A DNA stretch of 64,000 nt. Origin: Castellaniella sp. GTDB taxonomy: Bacteria > Pseudomonadota > Gammaproteobacteria > Burkholderiales > Burkholderiaceae_B. Made by a program: the position numbers and the translations under genes. Location: positions 1 through 64,000 of the forward strand of contig NZ_SCQN01000041.1 in assembly GCF_004321985.1 (NCBI RefSeq), given 5' to 3'. The first letter of the stretch is position 1. Every line of letters begins with the position of its first letter. Below the pieces are notes generated by a model. The model saw only the letters and a list, made by a program, of their open reading frames with translations, was not told where the DNA came from and ran no database searches. Below, piece after piece: positions 32,914 through 44,320 of this stretch.

Positions 32914-33873
32914 CTACTTGGGGTCGAGCTGCTGGATGCCGGCCAGGAGCCAGCCGGAATCCTGCGACTTGTAGAGGTTCCAGACCTCTTCCACGCGAAT
33001 AGCGTCCGTACCCGCTGTCTCGCGGACCATGCCGGAATAGCGCACGCTTGCCAGATGCCCACCCGCTACGGTTTCGATGCCCAGGAGTTCGGCATTCAGG
33101 AGCAGGACCTCGGTCTGGTTGTGTTCGCCAGGCTGGGGCAGACGCGGGGTGATCTCGGCCAGCAGGTCATCGGTCATCAGCTCGCGCAGGCTGTCTCGCT
33201 GGCCCTGGTCCCACAATGACTGGACCCGGATGAACTGCTGCTTGGCCTGGGCCAGGAAAGTCGGAACGTCGAAGCCTTCCGGGATGAACCAGCTCGGGTC
33301 CTGCGGCCCCGACGGCACCGCCTCGATGACGGGAGCCACCCCGGCGGACGCCGCAGGTGCGGACGACCCGGCAAACCCGCCACCGGACGATGCGGACTCA
33401 CGATAGCTGTTGGCACCCGACGAGGGCCCCGCAGCAGCCAGCGGGCGCTGGGCCCCGCGCAAACGACGCACCAGATACATGACCGCAAAAACCACCAACC
33501 CGATCAGCAGCGCGCTGGATAGGAACTCGAGAAATGCCCCCGAAAGCCCCAGACTGGACAACAGCGCCGCGATCCCCAGACCGGCGGCAATGCCGGCAAT
33601 GGGGCCCAGCCAGCGCGACAGGCCCGACTTGGCGGCTGCACCCGCAGCAGCCTGGCCCGTCGTGGCCGCAGCCGGTGTCGCTGCGCGTGTCGTGGTCTGT
33701 GCAGCCGGTGGCGTGACCGCCTGCCGCTGCTTGATGACATTGGTGGACTGGCGACCCGCGCTCAGGCCACCGCCAAAGCGACGCGCATGGGCATCCTGGG
33801 TCACGGCCAGCATCATGAGTGCCGCCACGAGCAGCAGCATACCCAGCAACCAGCGAGGCAATCGAAGATTCAT
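32914..33873 (-). CDS. Tim44-like domain membrane protein
   Basis: 319 residues. A signal or anchor segment (about 8-25) is followed by an Ala/Thr-rich linker, two hydrophobic segments (about 88-135) and a C-terminal Tim44-like domain (from about 195; DVPTFLAQAKQQFIRVQSLWDQGQRDSLRELMTDDLL). That domain is NTF2-like and binds membranes in the mitochondrial protein. The gene sits between ubiE and ubiJ on the same strand, an arrangement seen in other Burkholderiales. A part in quinone or phospholipid handling is inferred from position only. Confidence 0.8.
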   Translation of the reverse strand: MNLRLPRWLLGMLLLVAALMMLAVTQDAHARRFGGGLSAGRQSTNVIKQRQAVTPPAAQTTTRAATPAAATTGQAAAGAAAKSGLSRWLGPIAGIAAGLGIAALLSSLGLSGAFLEFLSSALLIGLVVFAVMYLVRRLRGAQRPLAAAGPSSGANSYRESASSGGGFAGSSAPAASAGVAPVIEAVPSGPQDPSWFIPEGFDVPTFLAQAKQQFIRVQSLWDQGQRDSLRELMTDDLLAEITPRLPQPGEHNQTEVLLLNAELLGIETVAGGHLASVRYSGMVRETAGTDAIRVEEVWNLYKSQDSGWLLAGIQQLDPK

Positions 33874-34102
33874 GGAGTCTCCTGTGGGCCCCGGGCATGC
33901 GACACGCCACCCGGCAGCAACCTTACATAAAGCTTAACGAACCTACAAATTACCATAAATCTTGTCCGCCACCAAGAAATTCCGTACGCAAATCAGGGGA
34001 CGGCAAGCGCCGAGGATCCGCGCCGGTTGACGGGCGCTCCGCAAGGTTCGCCAGGCCGAAAAAGCCGCGATTGGGCGGCTCCCGGGACAGCGCGGCAGGG
34101 AT

Positions 34103-34867
34103 TCAGTCCAGCCGCACCCCCTCGTGCAGTGCCACAACGCCCGCCGTCAGATTGAAGTACTGCACACGATCCAGGCCCACCGAACGCAGCATTTCGGCCA
34201 GGGTCTCCTGATCCGGATGCATGCGGATGGATTCCGCCAGATAGCGATAACTGTCTTCGTCCGAAGCAATGAAGCGCCCCATCCGGGGCAGGACATGAAA
34301 CGAGTACCAGTCGTAGACCGGCGCCAGCATGGGCGCAACCCGCGAAAACTCAAGCACCAGCAGTTTCCCCCCAGGCTTGAGAACCCGGCGCATCTCGGCC
34401 AGAGCCCGGTCCTTGTGTGTCATGTTGCGCAGGCCAAAAGCCACCGACACACGATCAAAATACCTGTCCGGGAACGGCAGGCATTCCGCATCGCAGACGG
34501 CCACCGGCGTCACCAGCCCGCGATCCAGGAGGCGGTCACGCCCCACGCGTAGCATGGAGTCATTGATATCGGTCAGCCAGACCTCGCCCGCCGGCCCGGC
34601 CCGGTGCGCAAACGCGCGCGCCAGATCCCCGGTCCCGCCCGCGATGTCCAGCACTTTCATCCCCGGCCGCACCTGGGCCCGCCCAATGGTGAAGGCCTTC
34701 CAGATCCGGTGCAGCCCGCCGGACATCACGTCGTTCATCAGGTCATAACGCGAGGCAACCGAGTGGAAGACCTCGGCCACACGGTGAGCCTTGTCGGTCT
34801 CGCGTACCGTCTGAAAGCCAAAGTGAGTCTGCGGCTCCTGGCCGGCGCCATGGGAAGTATCGTTCAT
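34103..34867 (-). CDS. ubiE: Ubiquinone/menaquinone C-methyltransferase
   Basis: AdoMet-dependent C-methylation in ubiquinone synthesis. THFGFQTV, then [33 protein letters not shown] (AdoMet site) and [13 protein letters not shown] are diagnostic. An upstream ATG at 34888 is also in frame; the later one (MNDTSHG) agrees better with family length, though neither has a clear ribosome site. The 229-bp space to the Tim44-like gene is AT-rich near 33930-33975 and may hold that gene's promoter; nothing firm was seen. It diverges from phoB. Confidence 0.94.
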   Translation of the reverse strand: MNDTSHGAGQEPQTHFGFQTVRETDKAHRVAEVFHSVASRYDLMNDVMSGGLHRIWKAFTIGRAQVRPGMKVLDIAGGTGDLARAFAHRAGPAGEVWLTDINDSMLRVGRDRLLDRGLVTPVAVCDAECLPFPDRYFDRVSVAFGLRNMTHKDRALAEMRRVLKPGGKLLVLEFSRVAPMLAPVYDWYSFHVLPRMGRFIASDEDSYRYLAESIRMHPDQETLAEMLRSVGLDRVQYFNLTAGVVALHEGVRLD

Positions 34868-35006
34868 GATCCGCGTATCGTACTGCATTCCCCGTCGGGT
34901 AAATATGTAGGTGTGTAGGCCGCTGTACGCAGATGGTCATATCAATGCAACAATGGTCTCGTATCATGACCCGTTTCGCGTGCCCGTCTCAACGCCTATC
35001 GCAGCC

Positions 35007-35702
35007 ATGCCGACCACAATCCTGATCATTGAAGACGAACCTGCCATTCAGGAGCTGCTGCGCGTGAACCTGCAACACGCCGGCTACACGGTGCAAGCCG
35101 CCGCGGATGCGGCCCAAGCACATGCGATCGTCGATCAGGCGTTGCCGGATCTGATCCTGCTGGACTGGATGCTGCCCGATACACCCGGCATCCGTCTAGC
35201 CAAGCAATTGCGCGGCACGGAGCGCACACGCGACATTCCGCTCATCATGCTGACGGCACGCGGCACCGAGCAGGACAAGGTGAACGGTCTGGAAGCCGGC
35301 GCCGACGACTACATCACCAAGCCCTTTTCCCTGCGTGAACTGCTGGCCCGGATCCGTTCGCTGCTGCGCCGGCGGGCCCCTCAGCTTGCAGATGACCTGA
35401 TTCAGGCCGGTGCACTGGAACTGGATCCACAGGCCCATCGAATTACGGGCGCGGGTCGGCCGCTGCCCATGGGGCCCAGCGAATTCCGCCTGCTACACTT
35501 CCTCATGACACACGCGGAGCGTGTCTACAGCCGGGGACAGCTACTGGACCAGATCTGGGGCGACCACGTCTTCGTCGAGGAACGCACGGTGGACGTCCAC
35601 ATCCGGCGCCTGCGCAAGGCGCTGTCGCCTGCTGAGCTGGATCACTACATCCACACCGTCCGCGGCGCGGGGTACCGCTTCAGCACCACACAGGAACCAT
35701 GA
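35007..35702 (+). CDS. phoB: Phosphate regulon response regulator PhoB
   Basis: 231 residues. The receiver domain has the acidic pair E9-D10, phospho-acceptor D53 (LILLDWMLPD) and the Lys in TKPF near 106. The C-terminal OmpR/PhoB winged helix is clear (GPSEFRLLHFLMTHAERVYSR, VDVHIRRLRKAL, TVRGAGYRF). Its stop overlaps the phoR start. A weak Pho-box-like pair (ctgtacg, 4 bases, tggtcat) lies at 34923-34940 and could mean autoregulation. No pst genes are in the window. Confidence 0.92.
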   Translation: MPTTILIIEDEPAIQELLRVNLQHAGYTVQAAADAAQAHAIVDQALPDLILLDWMLPDTPGIRLAKQLRGTERTRDIPLIMLTARGTEQDKVNGLEAGADDYITKPFSLRELLARIRSLLRRRAPQLADDLIQAGALELDPQAHRITGAGRPLPMGPSEFRLLHFLMTHAERVYSRGQLLDQIWGDHVFVEERTVDVHIRRLRKALSPAELDHYIHTVRGAGYRFSTTQEP

Positions 35703-37027
35703 TCAAGACCCTGATCACCATCGCACTCTGGGCACTGGGCGGCTGGCTGCTGGGCGCCTGGCTGGGGGCGACCACAGGCTGGGCGATCTTCGCGCTGGGG
35801 CTGCTGCTGATGGTGCTGGTCAGCGGCCTGCAGCTTTCCCGCGTCGCTCGCTGGGTGCACGACATCGACGAGCCGCCACCGCTATCGGTGGGTCCCTGGG
35901 ACGAGGTCCTGGCGCCGATCTACCGCAAGCTCAAGCAGAACCGGCTGGATCTGCAGGAGCGCTCCCGAAACTTCCACCGGGCGCTGCTGGCAGCCGAGGC
36001 GCTGCCCGACGGCGCGCTGACGCTGGCGCCGGACAAGTCCCTGCTCTGGTGCAATCAGACAGCAGCAGGACACCTGGGCCTGAACCTGGACCAGGACCGG
36101 GGGCACAGCATCCTCAACGTGCTGCGCGCCCCCGAGTTTGCACGCTACGCCAATCAGGACACGTGGGACCGTCCGCTGATCCTTCACTTGGGACGGGGCC
36201 ACCAGGCCCGGACCCTGATGCTGCATCTTGCGCCATATGGCACCGGGCAGTTTCTGATGGTGACACGCGACATCACGCAGATCGAGCGGCTGGAAAACAT
36301 CCGGAAAGACTTCGTGGCCAACGTCTCGCACGAAATGCGCACGCCGCTCACGGTGCTGTCTGGTTTCGTCGAGACGCTGCTCGACATGCCGGCAGGCGCC
36401 CTCAGCGAGGAACAACAGCGCCATTATCTGGAACTGATGGCTCAGCAGGCCCACAACATGCAGGCGCTGGTGGCCGACCTGCTGACGCTGTCCTCACTGG
36501 AATCCACGCCCAACAGCGAAGGCGCCAGCGTTCACCTGGCCGCCCTGATCCGCACGGCACTCGACCAGGCCCGTGCGCTATCCGGCGGCCAGCACCGGTT
36601 CATCACGCATCTGGACGACGGCCTGGGAATCCTGGGCAAGGACACCGAACTGGCCTCGGCCATCAGCAACCTGCTCACCAACGCGGTGCGTTACACGCCG
36701 CCAGGCGGCGCCATCACGATCACATGGGAGCAGCAGCCGGACGGCAACGCGATCTACAGCGTGCAGGACACCGGCATCGGGATCGACAGCGACGATATCC
36801 CGCGCCTGACGGAGCGGTTCTTCCGCGTCAACCGCGGCCGTTCCCGGGAAACTGGCGGCACCGGCCTGGGGCTGGCAATCGCAAAGCACGTAGCGCTGCG
36901 CCACGACGCGCGGCTGGACATCAGCAGCACCCTGGGCGAAGGCAGCACCTTCTCCATCGTATTTCCAGCAACCCGCACTCGTCGCACGGACATCACCGAG
37001 CCTGATTCCTCGTCCAGGGCTGCCTGA
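35699..37027 (+). CDS. phoR: Phosphate regulon sensor histidine kinase PhoR
   Basis: 442 residues. Two N-terminal membrane helices (about 5-42), a short linker with a PAS domain (about 95-190), a HisKA domain with H211 in NVSHEMRTPLTVLSGF, and an ATP-binding domain (N box SNLLTNAVRYTPPGG; G boxes DTGIGID and TGGTGLGLAIAKH). It phosphorylates PhoB when phosphate is scarce. The start overlaps phoB as ATGA. It converges with ilvA across 38 bp with no clear terminator. Confidence 0.93.
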   Translation: MIKTLITIALWALGGWLLGAWLGATTGWAIFALGLLLMVLVSGLQLSRVARWVHDIDEPPPLSVGPWDEVLAPIYRKLKQNRLDLQERSRNFHRALLAAEALPDGALTLAPDKSLLWCNQTAAGHLGLNLDQDRGHSILNVLRAPEFARYANQDTWDRPLILHLGRGHQARTLMLHLAPYGTGQFLMVTRDITQIERLENIRKDFVANVSHEMRTPLTVLSGFVETLLDMPAGALSEEQQRHYLELMAQQAHNMQALVADLLTLSSLESTPNSEGASVHLAALIRTALDQARALSGGQHRFITHLDDGLGILGKDTELASAISNLLTNAVRYTPPGGAITITWEQQPDGNAIYSVQDTGIGIDSDDIPRLTERFFRVNRGRSRETGGTGLGLAIAKHVALRHDARLDISSTLGEGSTFSIVFPATRTRRTDITEPDSSSRAA

Positions 37028-37065
37028 AGCAGCGCGCGCCAGCGCTCGTCGCCGGCCTGGGTGGG

Positions 37066-38574
<1,509 letters not shown>

Positions 38575-38768
38575 GGCAGCCGCAGCTACAGGAGTGAACG
38601 GAAGTCAAAAAGCATATCACAGCGCCCGCGGGCAACGCGCCGCCAGCCCACAGACCGGATCAATCCCGACCCCGGGGGACTCGACGTGCCACACAACTGC
38701 CGCTACAGTCTCACATTCGGATTCGCAGGCCCCACATCACCGCCAACCGACGCCTCCCACCTTCCGTC

Positions 38769-40307
38769 ATGAAACGGACCCAATTCCAAACCACCGCAGA
38801 ACGCACCGCTTCCCGCACCGCACCGCGACACCTGAACGGCCTCCTGGTCAATGGCCTGATCCTGGCCATTTTCGGGCTGGTGATCATGGCCCTGTGGCTC
38901 GCCCTGCATCACCGCATCGCCTCCGAGCGCAGCCAGGCCATCACCGCCGCCATGCGGGCCAACGCCAACATCGCCATTGCCTACGAACAGGACATCTCCC
39001 GCACCCTGAAGGCTGCCGAACAGGTGATGTCGTTCGCGCGCACCCAGTACCTGCAGCAGGGACCGACACTGGACCTGCGGCGCTGGGCCCAGAGGCGGGT
39101 CATCCGAGACCAGGCGTTCACAATCATCAGCATCGTGGACGAACTTGGCAACATCGTCGACAGCAGCCAGAACACGGGACCGGTCAATTACGCCGATCGG
39201 GACTTCTTCCAGGCCCAGCGCAACGATATGCGGGATGCGCTCTACATCAACCGGCCCGTCCTCGGGCGGGTGTCGGGCCAGTGGCGCATCCCGATGTCGC
39301 TGCGCATCACGCGGCCCGACGGCAGCTTCGGCGGGGTGGTGGTGCTATCGGTGGACCCCGATACGCTGACCGACTTTTACCGCGAGATCGATCTGGGGCA
39401 TGACGGGATGCTCGAGCTGGCGGCGCTCAACGGCATGGTGCTCGGGCGCCAGATCAGCGGCCAGAACGTATTTGGCATCGATGCCGGCGGCCAGCCCTGG
39501 TTCCAGCGCCAGAAACTGAACCCCGAGGACGACTTCGTGGATGACGGCGCATCGACCGATGGCATCCCCCGCATCATCAGCTACCGCTCGGTCCGGGGCT
39601 ACCCCGTGATGGTCTCGGTCGGCATGGCCCTGCACGAAATCCTCGCCCCCGTCAACCAGCAGGGAAAAGGCTACCGGAACATGACCGTGTATGCCAGCAT
39701 CGCACTGCTGGCCTTCGCAGCCTTCATCATGCTGCTGCTGGCGCGCCAGCGGGCCGTATCCCGGGCGCTCGCCGCCAGCGAGGCCCGGCTGACTCATGCC
39801 GTCCTGCACGATCCGCTGACTGGCCTGTCCAACCGCGTGCTGTTTCAGGAACGCTGCGACCGGGCGCTGCAGGTCGCCCAGCGACACGACCAGCGCGTCG
39901 CCGTCCTGTACCTCGATCTGGACGGCTTCAAGGCGATCAACGACCAGTTCGGCCATGCCACCGGCGACACGCTGCTGCAACAGGTCGCACGGCGCCTGGA
40001 AACTCGTGTACGGGCGGGATCCGACGACACGGTCTCTCGCTTCGGCGGAGACGAGTTCTGCATCCTCCTCACGGCGATGAAAACGCCCAAGGAATGCGAA
40101 GCCATCGCGCAAAACGTACTACGGGCCCTGAGTACTCCATTCGAACTGGACGGTATCCCCGTCGAAATCTCGGTCAGCATCGGCGTAGCCCTGTCTCCAG
40201 AACACGGCCGGGATACCGCCACCCTGATCAAACAGGCTGATGCAGCCATGTACACAGCCAAGCGCACCGGGAGAAACCGGTTCGTGTGGGGCGGCGCCCA
40301 GGCGTAA
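38769..40307 (+). CDS. Membrane diguanylate cyclase with periplasmic Cache domain
   Basis: 512 residues. TM1 at about 24-46, a periplasmic dCache-type sensor domain (about 50-295; GPVNYADRDFFQAQR, PDGSFGGVVVLSVD), TM2 at about 305-325, then a GGDEF domain with the intact active-site motif SRFGGDEF at 424-430. No HAMP or EAL domain is present. The usual RxxD product-inhibition site, just before the active site, is not matched (GSDD occupies that place). It should make cyclic di-GMP in response to an unknown periplasmic ligand. Confidence 0.9.
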   Translation: MKRTQFQTTAERTASRTAPRHLNGLLVNGLILAIFGLVIMALWLALHHRIASERSQAITAAMRANANIAIAYEQDISRTLKAAEQVMSFARTQYLQQGPTLDLRRWAQRRVIRDQAFTIISIVDELGNIVDSSQNTGPVNYADRDFFQAQRNDMRDALYINRPVLGRVSGQWRIPMSLRITRPDGSFGGVVVLSVDPDTLTDFYREIDLGHDGMLELAALNGMVLGRQISGQNVFGIDAGGQPWFQRQKLNPEDDFVDDGASTDGIPRIISYRSVRGYPVMVSVGMALHEILAPVNQQGKGYRNMTVYASIALLAFAAFIMLLLARQRAVSRALAASEARLTHAVLHDPLTGLSNRVLFQERCDRALQVAQRHDQRVAVLYLDLDGFKAINDQFGHATGDTLLQQVARRLETRVRAGSDDTVSRFGGDEFCILLTAMKTPKECEAIAQNVLRALSTPFELDGIPVEISVSIGVALSPEHGRDTATLIKQADAAMYTAKRTGRNRFVWGGAQA

Positions 40308-40365
40308 GTCCGGCCTGGGCGCAACAAGATCCGCCTCGCCCCAATCTCGCGTACACTGCCCCACC

Positions 40366-40950
40366 ATGGAAACCTGGGTGCAGACTTCAATTCATGCCTC
40401 GCTGGCGGCGCTCGCGCTACCCACGGTAGGATTGCCTGCAGTCTTCCTGATCAGCCTGGTCTCGGCTACCCTGCTTCCGCTGGGTTCGGAGCCCGCCGTC
40501 TTCGCCTATGTGCAGTTGGCGCCGCATATGTTCTGGCCGGCCATTGTGGTGGCCACCATCGGCAACACGGCAGGTGGCGCCATCACCTACGCCATGGGTG
40601 CCGGGGCTGAATCTGCCTACCAGGCCTGGTCGGACAGGCACCATGCCACAGGCATGCCCCAAGCTGGCACATCGCCAGACACGACGGGATCCTCTGGCGA
40701 GCGGAGGGCCTCCGCAGCCGGCGGACGCTGGCACGACCTGACAGCAAGCTGGTTCCGGCGCTTCGGCCCCCCCGCCTTGCTGTTGTCCTGGCTGCCCGTT
40801 GTTGGCGACCCGTTATGCGCCGTGGCAGGCTGGCTGAAGCTGCCCTTCTGGCGCTGCACCCTGTACATGGCGATCGGAAAATGCCTGCGTTACATCGCGA
40901 TGACGACGGTCCTGATACACGCCTGGCCTCAGGTCAGCCAATGGTTGTGA
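40366..40950 (+). CDS. YqaA-family (DedA-like) inner-membrane protein
   Basis: 194 residues with about four membrane segments. FLISLVSATLLPLGSEP and VVATIGNTAGGAITYAMGAG near the N-terminus, and LLLSWLPVVGDPLCAVAGWLKLPFW near the C-terminus, are the YqaA/VTT (SNARE-associated) family motifs. Related DedA proteins are lipid flippases or scramblases. A hydrophilic insert (about 85-120) is unusually Gly/Ser/Thr-rich. The ATG at 40366 was chosen because membrane-protein sequence begins there. Confidence 0.82.
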   Translation: METWVQTSIHASLAALALPTVGLPAVFLISLVSATLLPLGSEPAVFAYVQLAPHMFWPAIVVATIGNTAGGAITYAMGAGAESAYQAWSDRHHATGMPQAGTSPDTTGSSGERRASAAGGRWHDLTASWFRRFGPPALLLSWLPVVGDPLCAVAGWLKLPFWRCTLYMAIGKCLRYIAMTTVLIHAWPQVSQWL

Positions 40951-41007
40951 GTTCCGCGGCAAGACGCCAGGAACCCATCGATGCACGGGCCACGCCAAGG
41001 CATCCCG

Positions 41008-41991
41008 TCAATCCGTGGCAACCACGGGGTTGATGTCGGCAGTCCGCGCCAGCACTGCAGCCGCCTGGGCGGCCGCGTCGCGCGAAGCATATGGCCCCAT
41101 GCGCACCTTGTACAGAGACGACTGATAGGTCACCGCCGTTTGCCCTCCATTGATCTGGGCATTGATGCGTTGGGAAAACGCCTGGGCGTTGAGGGCCGAC
41201 GCAAACGCGCCGAACTGCAGATAGACACCGCCGTTTGCCGACTCGCTCTGGCCCATGATGGCCGCCGCTTGTGCAGCGCTGGCCGTTGAAACCGAAGGCG
41301 GCGATGCAGCAGCCGGCATGGTGGGCACAGGCAGCGGGGCAGGCGCTGTGGGTGGCGCCAACGCGGGAGCGGGAGCAGGAGCAGGCAGAGGCGTAGGCGC
41401 GGATGGGGCACGGCTGGCCACCATCACCGGCGGGGGATTCCGATAGTTCCCGGCCAGAATGTCGGCATTGGTGATGGCCTGCACGATGACCTCGCCACTC
41501 CCCCGCCCCACCAGGCCGAGCTTGGCAGCCGCTACATAGGACAGGTCGATGATCCGCCCTGGGTGGAAGGGGCCTCGGTCATTGATCCGCACGATGATGG
41601 ATCTCCCGGTCGATACCCGAGTCACACGGGCATAGCTGGGCACCGGCAGCAGAGGATGCGCGGCCGTCATGGCATACATGTCGTAGGTCTCGCCATTGGC
41701 CGTCTTTTCGCCATGAAACTTGCGACCATACCAAGAGGCCACGCCTTCCCGTCGGTAAGACTGATTTTCAGCCAGCGGCACATACCGCACGCCAAATACT
41801 TCGTAGGGCCGAAAGTTCGCGGGTACCGGATGCTCGATTCTGGGGACAGCATCCGGGATGGCCGCGATGTTCGCCGGAATGTGATCACCCATGCCATCGC
41901 TGCCGTAACGTCCCCGTGAGGCGCAGCCTGCCAGAACCGCCAGCGCCAGGCAGACCAGCCCCAGAGTCAGGCGGTGCAAGGGTCGGCTCAT
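41008..41991 (-). CDS. rlpA: RlpA-type septal lytic transglycosylase lipoprotein
   Basis: 327 residues. Lipobox LAGC (Cys23), a double-psi beta-barrel (GVASWYGRKFHGEKTANGE, YDMYAMTAAHP, VRINDRGPFHPGRIIDLSYVAA) with the catalytic acidic residues, a long Pro/Ala-rich linker (about 205-245) and a C-terminal SPOR domain (VYLQFGAFASALNAQAF) that binds denuded septal peptidoglycan. The start overlaps the rapZ stop as ATGA. It is the last gene of the lpt-pts-rapZ run. Confidence 0.92.
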   Translation of the reverse strand: MSRPLHRLTLGLVCLALAVLAGCASRGRYGSDGMGDHIPANIAAIPDAVPRIEHPVPANFRPYEVFGVRYVPLAENQSYRREGVASWYGRKFHGEKTANGETYDMYAMTAAHPLLPVPSYARVTRVSTGRSIIVRINDRGPFHPGRIIDLSYVAAAKLGLVGRGSGEVIVQAITNADILAGNYRNPPPVMVASRAPSAPTPLPAPAPAPALAPPTAPAPLPVPTMPAAASPPSVSTASAAQAAAIMGQSESANGGVYLQFGAFASALNAQAFSQRINAQINGGQTAVTYQSSLYKVRMGPYASRDAAAQAAAVLARTADINPVVATD

Positions 41992-42866
41992 GGCTGTATC
42001 GGTTGTTGCAACAGGGGGTTCCGGTGGCGGATGAGTAGCGGCGAGTGGTCTGCGAAGCGCCGCGCAAGCTGTTCCGCCACATAAACCGAGCGATGCTGCC
42101 CGCCCGTGCACCCAATGGCCACTGTCAGGTAGTTGCGCGTGTCCTGCTGGTACAGCGGCAGCCATTTGCGGATGAAGCCGGCAATATCGTCCACCATCGC
42201 CCCGACGCTGCCGAACTGCGCCAGCCATTCGGCCACAGGGGCATCCCGGCCAGTCAGCGGCCGCAGCTGCGGATCGTAGTAAGGGTTGGGGAGGCAACGC
42301 ACATCGAACACCAAGTCGGCGTCAAACGGTACTCCGCGCTTGTACGCGAACGACTCGAACGTCAGCACCACCGCGACCTTATCCACCTGTACCAGGTCAC
42401 GCACCCAGCTTCGAAGCTGGCCCGGCGTCAGGTCGGACGTATCGATCACGTGCTCCTGGTTACGCAGCGGAGAAAGCAGCTCGCGTTCACGGACAATGCA
42501 GCTCTGCAGCGAACTGTCCTGTCCCTCGCGCTGCAGCCGGTCACTCAGGGGATGCCGGCGCCGGGATTCGGAGTAACGCTGAATCAGCGTCTGATCATCG
42601 GCATCCAGAAAGACCACGTGCAGCGCCATACCCCGGGCGCGCAGGCTGGTGAGAATCCCCGGCAGATCATCCAGATCGCCCGGCGTGCGTACATCGATCG
42701 CCACCGCCACGCGATCCAGCCCCGATTCCTGAGTGCTTGCAATGAATTCGTGCAGGAACCGCACGGGCAAGTTGTCCACGCAGGTGTAACCGGTGTCCTC
42801 CAGCATGCGCAAGGCCACCGATTTGCCGGACCCGGAAATGCCGGTGATGAGGACGATGTTCAGCAT
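41988..42866 (-). CDS. rapZ: RNase adaptor protein RapZ (YvcJ family)
   Basis: 292 residues. Walker A GISGSGKS at 9-16 and the family C-terminal domain (DVRCLPNPYYDPQLRPLTG, AIGCTGGQHRSVYVAEQL). In E. coli it guides RNase E to the small RNA GlmZ and so controls glucosamine-6-phosphate synthase, linking cell-wall precursor supply to the PTS neighbourhood. A weaker in-frame extension upstream was not accepted, because family members begin at MLNIVLITG. It lies 34 bp after hprK. Confidence 0.93.
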   Translation of the reverse strand: MLNIVLITGISGSGKSVALRMLEDTGYTCVDNLPVRFLHEFIASTQESGLDRVAVAIDVRTPGDLDDLPGILTSLRARGMALHVVFLDADDQTLIQRYSESRRRHPLSDRLQREGQDSSLQSCIVRERELLSPLRNQEHVIDTSDLTPGQLRSWVRDLVQVDKVAVVLTFESFAYKRGVPFDADLVFDVRCLPNPYYDPQLRPLTGRDAPVAEWLAQFGSVGAMVDDIAGFIRKWLPLYQQDTRNYLTVAIGCTGGQHRSVYVAEQLARRFADHSPLLIRHRNPLLQQPIQP

Positions 42867-42900
42867 GAAACGAGACTGTGGCGCAAAGGATTCGGGCGAT

Positions 42901-43839
42901 TCATGGCTTGACCTCGCGGCTGCTCTCCATGATGGCCAGCGCCTGACGTTCGATGAATTCGCCCATGGTATCGATCCCACGCAGGCTGAGGATGGTGTTG
43001 CGCACAGCCGCTTCCACCAACACGGCAAGATTGCGGCCCGCCGCCACCTGCAGCATGACACGGCGCACGGGAATGCCCAGGATATCCTCGAAGTGGTCCT
43101 GTGTCGGCAGCCGCTCGAAAGTCTCGGGCGTCATGCGCACCAGATGCACGATGAGCTTGATCTTCATCTTGCGCCGTACCGAGGTCTCGCCAAAAATGGT
43201 GCGGATGTCCAGCAGCCCCAACCCCCGGACTTCAAGCAAGTTCTGCAACAGCGGCGGGCACTGCCCCTCGACGAAGTTGGGAGCCGTGCGGGAAAGTTCC
43301 ACGGCATCATCGGCCACCAGCCCGTGGCCGCGGGAAATCAGTTCCAGCGCCAGTTCACTCTTCCCGAGGCCCGACTCCCCGGTGATCAGCACACCCAGAC
43401 CGAGCACGTCCATGAAGACGCCATGGACCAGAGTCTTGGGCGCCATGCGCTTGCCCAGATAGACGCGCAGAAGGTCAATCAGCAGCGAAGCATCGACCGG
43501 CGTGCCCAACAGCGGGATCCCATGGACCTCGCAATACGACTTCAGGTCGTCCGGCGGCAGCGTCTGGGCGGCCAGAATGATGGCCGGTACGCTGCCAGCC
43601 ACCAGATCGTCCAGATGGTGCAGCCGCCGCTTGGCATCCAGCCGCTGGTAAAAGGACATCTCCTCGACGCCAAAGACCTGGATGCGCCCCGGGTGGATCA
43701 GGTTCAGGTGGCCAACCAGGTCAGCCGCAGTGCCACCTGCTTCCGGCAGGGTCCGCACGCCGGCCGCATCCTGTCCTGCAATCCAGGAAAATGCGATCTT
43801 CTCGGCGTTGTCACGAATCAGCTCTTGGATGCTCAGCAT
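42901..43839 (-). CDS. hprK: HPr(Ser) kinase/phosphorylase
   Basis: 312 residues. P-loop GESGLGKS at 154-161 and the K/P-loop signature ([16 protein letters not shown]) are present. It phosphorylates and dephosphorylates HPr on serine. In betaproteobacteria it sits with ptsN and serves regulation rather than sugar uptake. Its start overlaps the ptsN stop by 29 bp. Genes for HPr and enzyme I are not in the window. Confidence 0.94.
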   Translation of the reverse strand: MLSIQELIRDNAEKIAFSWIAGQDAAGVRTLPEAGGTAADLVGHLNLIHPGRIQVFGVEEMSFYQRLDAKRRLHHLDDLVAGSVPAIILAAQTLPPDDLKSYCEVHGIPLLGTPVDASLLIDLLRVYLGKRMAPKTLVHGVFMDVLGLGVLITGESGLGKSELALELISRGHGLVADDAVELSRTAPNFVEGQCPPLLQNLLEVRGLGLLDIRTIFGETSVRRKMKIKLIVHLVRMTPETFERLPTQDHFEDILGIPVRRVMLQVAAGRNLAVLVEAAVRNTILSLRGIDTMGEFIERQALAIMESSREVKP

Positions 43840-44308
43840 GTTCGGTCGGGGGCGCGCTTGCGCCCGTGAGGATCAAATGGTGGACCTCCAGGGGATCCGT
43901 GGACTGCATCAGCGCCTGGCGCAGCGTTGCGTCCGACATCAGGCGGGCGATTCCCGCCAGCAGATCCAGATGCATCTGGGTCGCGGTTTCTGGAATCAGC
44001 AGAAAGAATAGCAGGCGCGCCGTGCGCCCGTCATTAGCGTCGAAACGGATGGGCCGATCCAGTCGGATGAAGGCGGCATGCGGCTCGCGCAGATCCTTCA
44101 GCCGCCCGTGCGGTACGGCGACCTCGTGCCCAAGCGCGGTCGAACCCAGCCGTTCACGCGCCAGCAGGCTGTGAAAGACCGACATGCGGGCGACGCCCTG
44201 GTTGTTCTCGAAGAGAAGACCAGCGTGTTCAAAGGCCCGCTTCTTGCTGGTAGCCGCCAGATCCAGTACGACATTGGTGGGCGGCAGGATGCGCGGCGTA
44301 AGAGTCAT
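43811..44308 (-). CDS. ptsN: PTS IIA-like nitrogen regulatory protein PtsN
   Basis: 165 residues. The phospho-acceptor His67 is in [10 protein letters not shown]. It receives phosphate from NPr/HPr and regulates potassium and nitrogen-linked processes by protein contact. The start [17 protein letters not shown] agrees with family N-termini. There is no Shine-Dalgarno, and a perfect TATAAT lies six bases upstream of the ATG, so the message could be leaderless. An intrinsic terminator-like hairpin separates it from hpf. Confidence 0.93.
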   Translation of the reverse strand: MTLTPRILPPTNVVLDLAATSKKRAFEHAGLLFENNQGVARMSVFHSLLARERLGSTALGHEVAVPHGRLKDLREPHAAFIRLDRPIRFDANDGRTARLLFFLLIPETATQMHLDLLAGIARLMSDATLRQALMQSTDPLEVHHLILTGASAPPTEHAEHPRADS

Positions 44309-44314
44309 GGGGGC

Positions 44315-44320
44315 ATTATA
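44315..44320 (-). promoter_or_regulatory. -10 box immediately upstream of ptsN
   Basis: TATAAT on the minus strand, ending six bases before the ptsN ATG. A CTGACG 15 bases further upstream could be a -35 element, with a short spacer. Transcription from it would begin at or next to the start codon. Confidence 0.4.

Noticed and set aside
34923-34940. Pho-box-like repeat upstream of phoB
   Set aside because: Both 7-base halves differ from the consensus at two or more positions, so it is mentioned only as a weak possibility.
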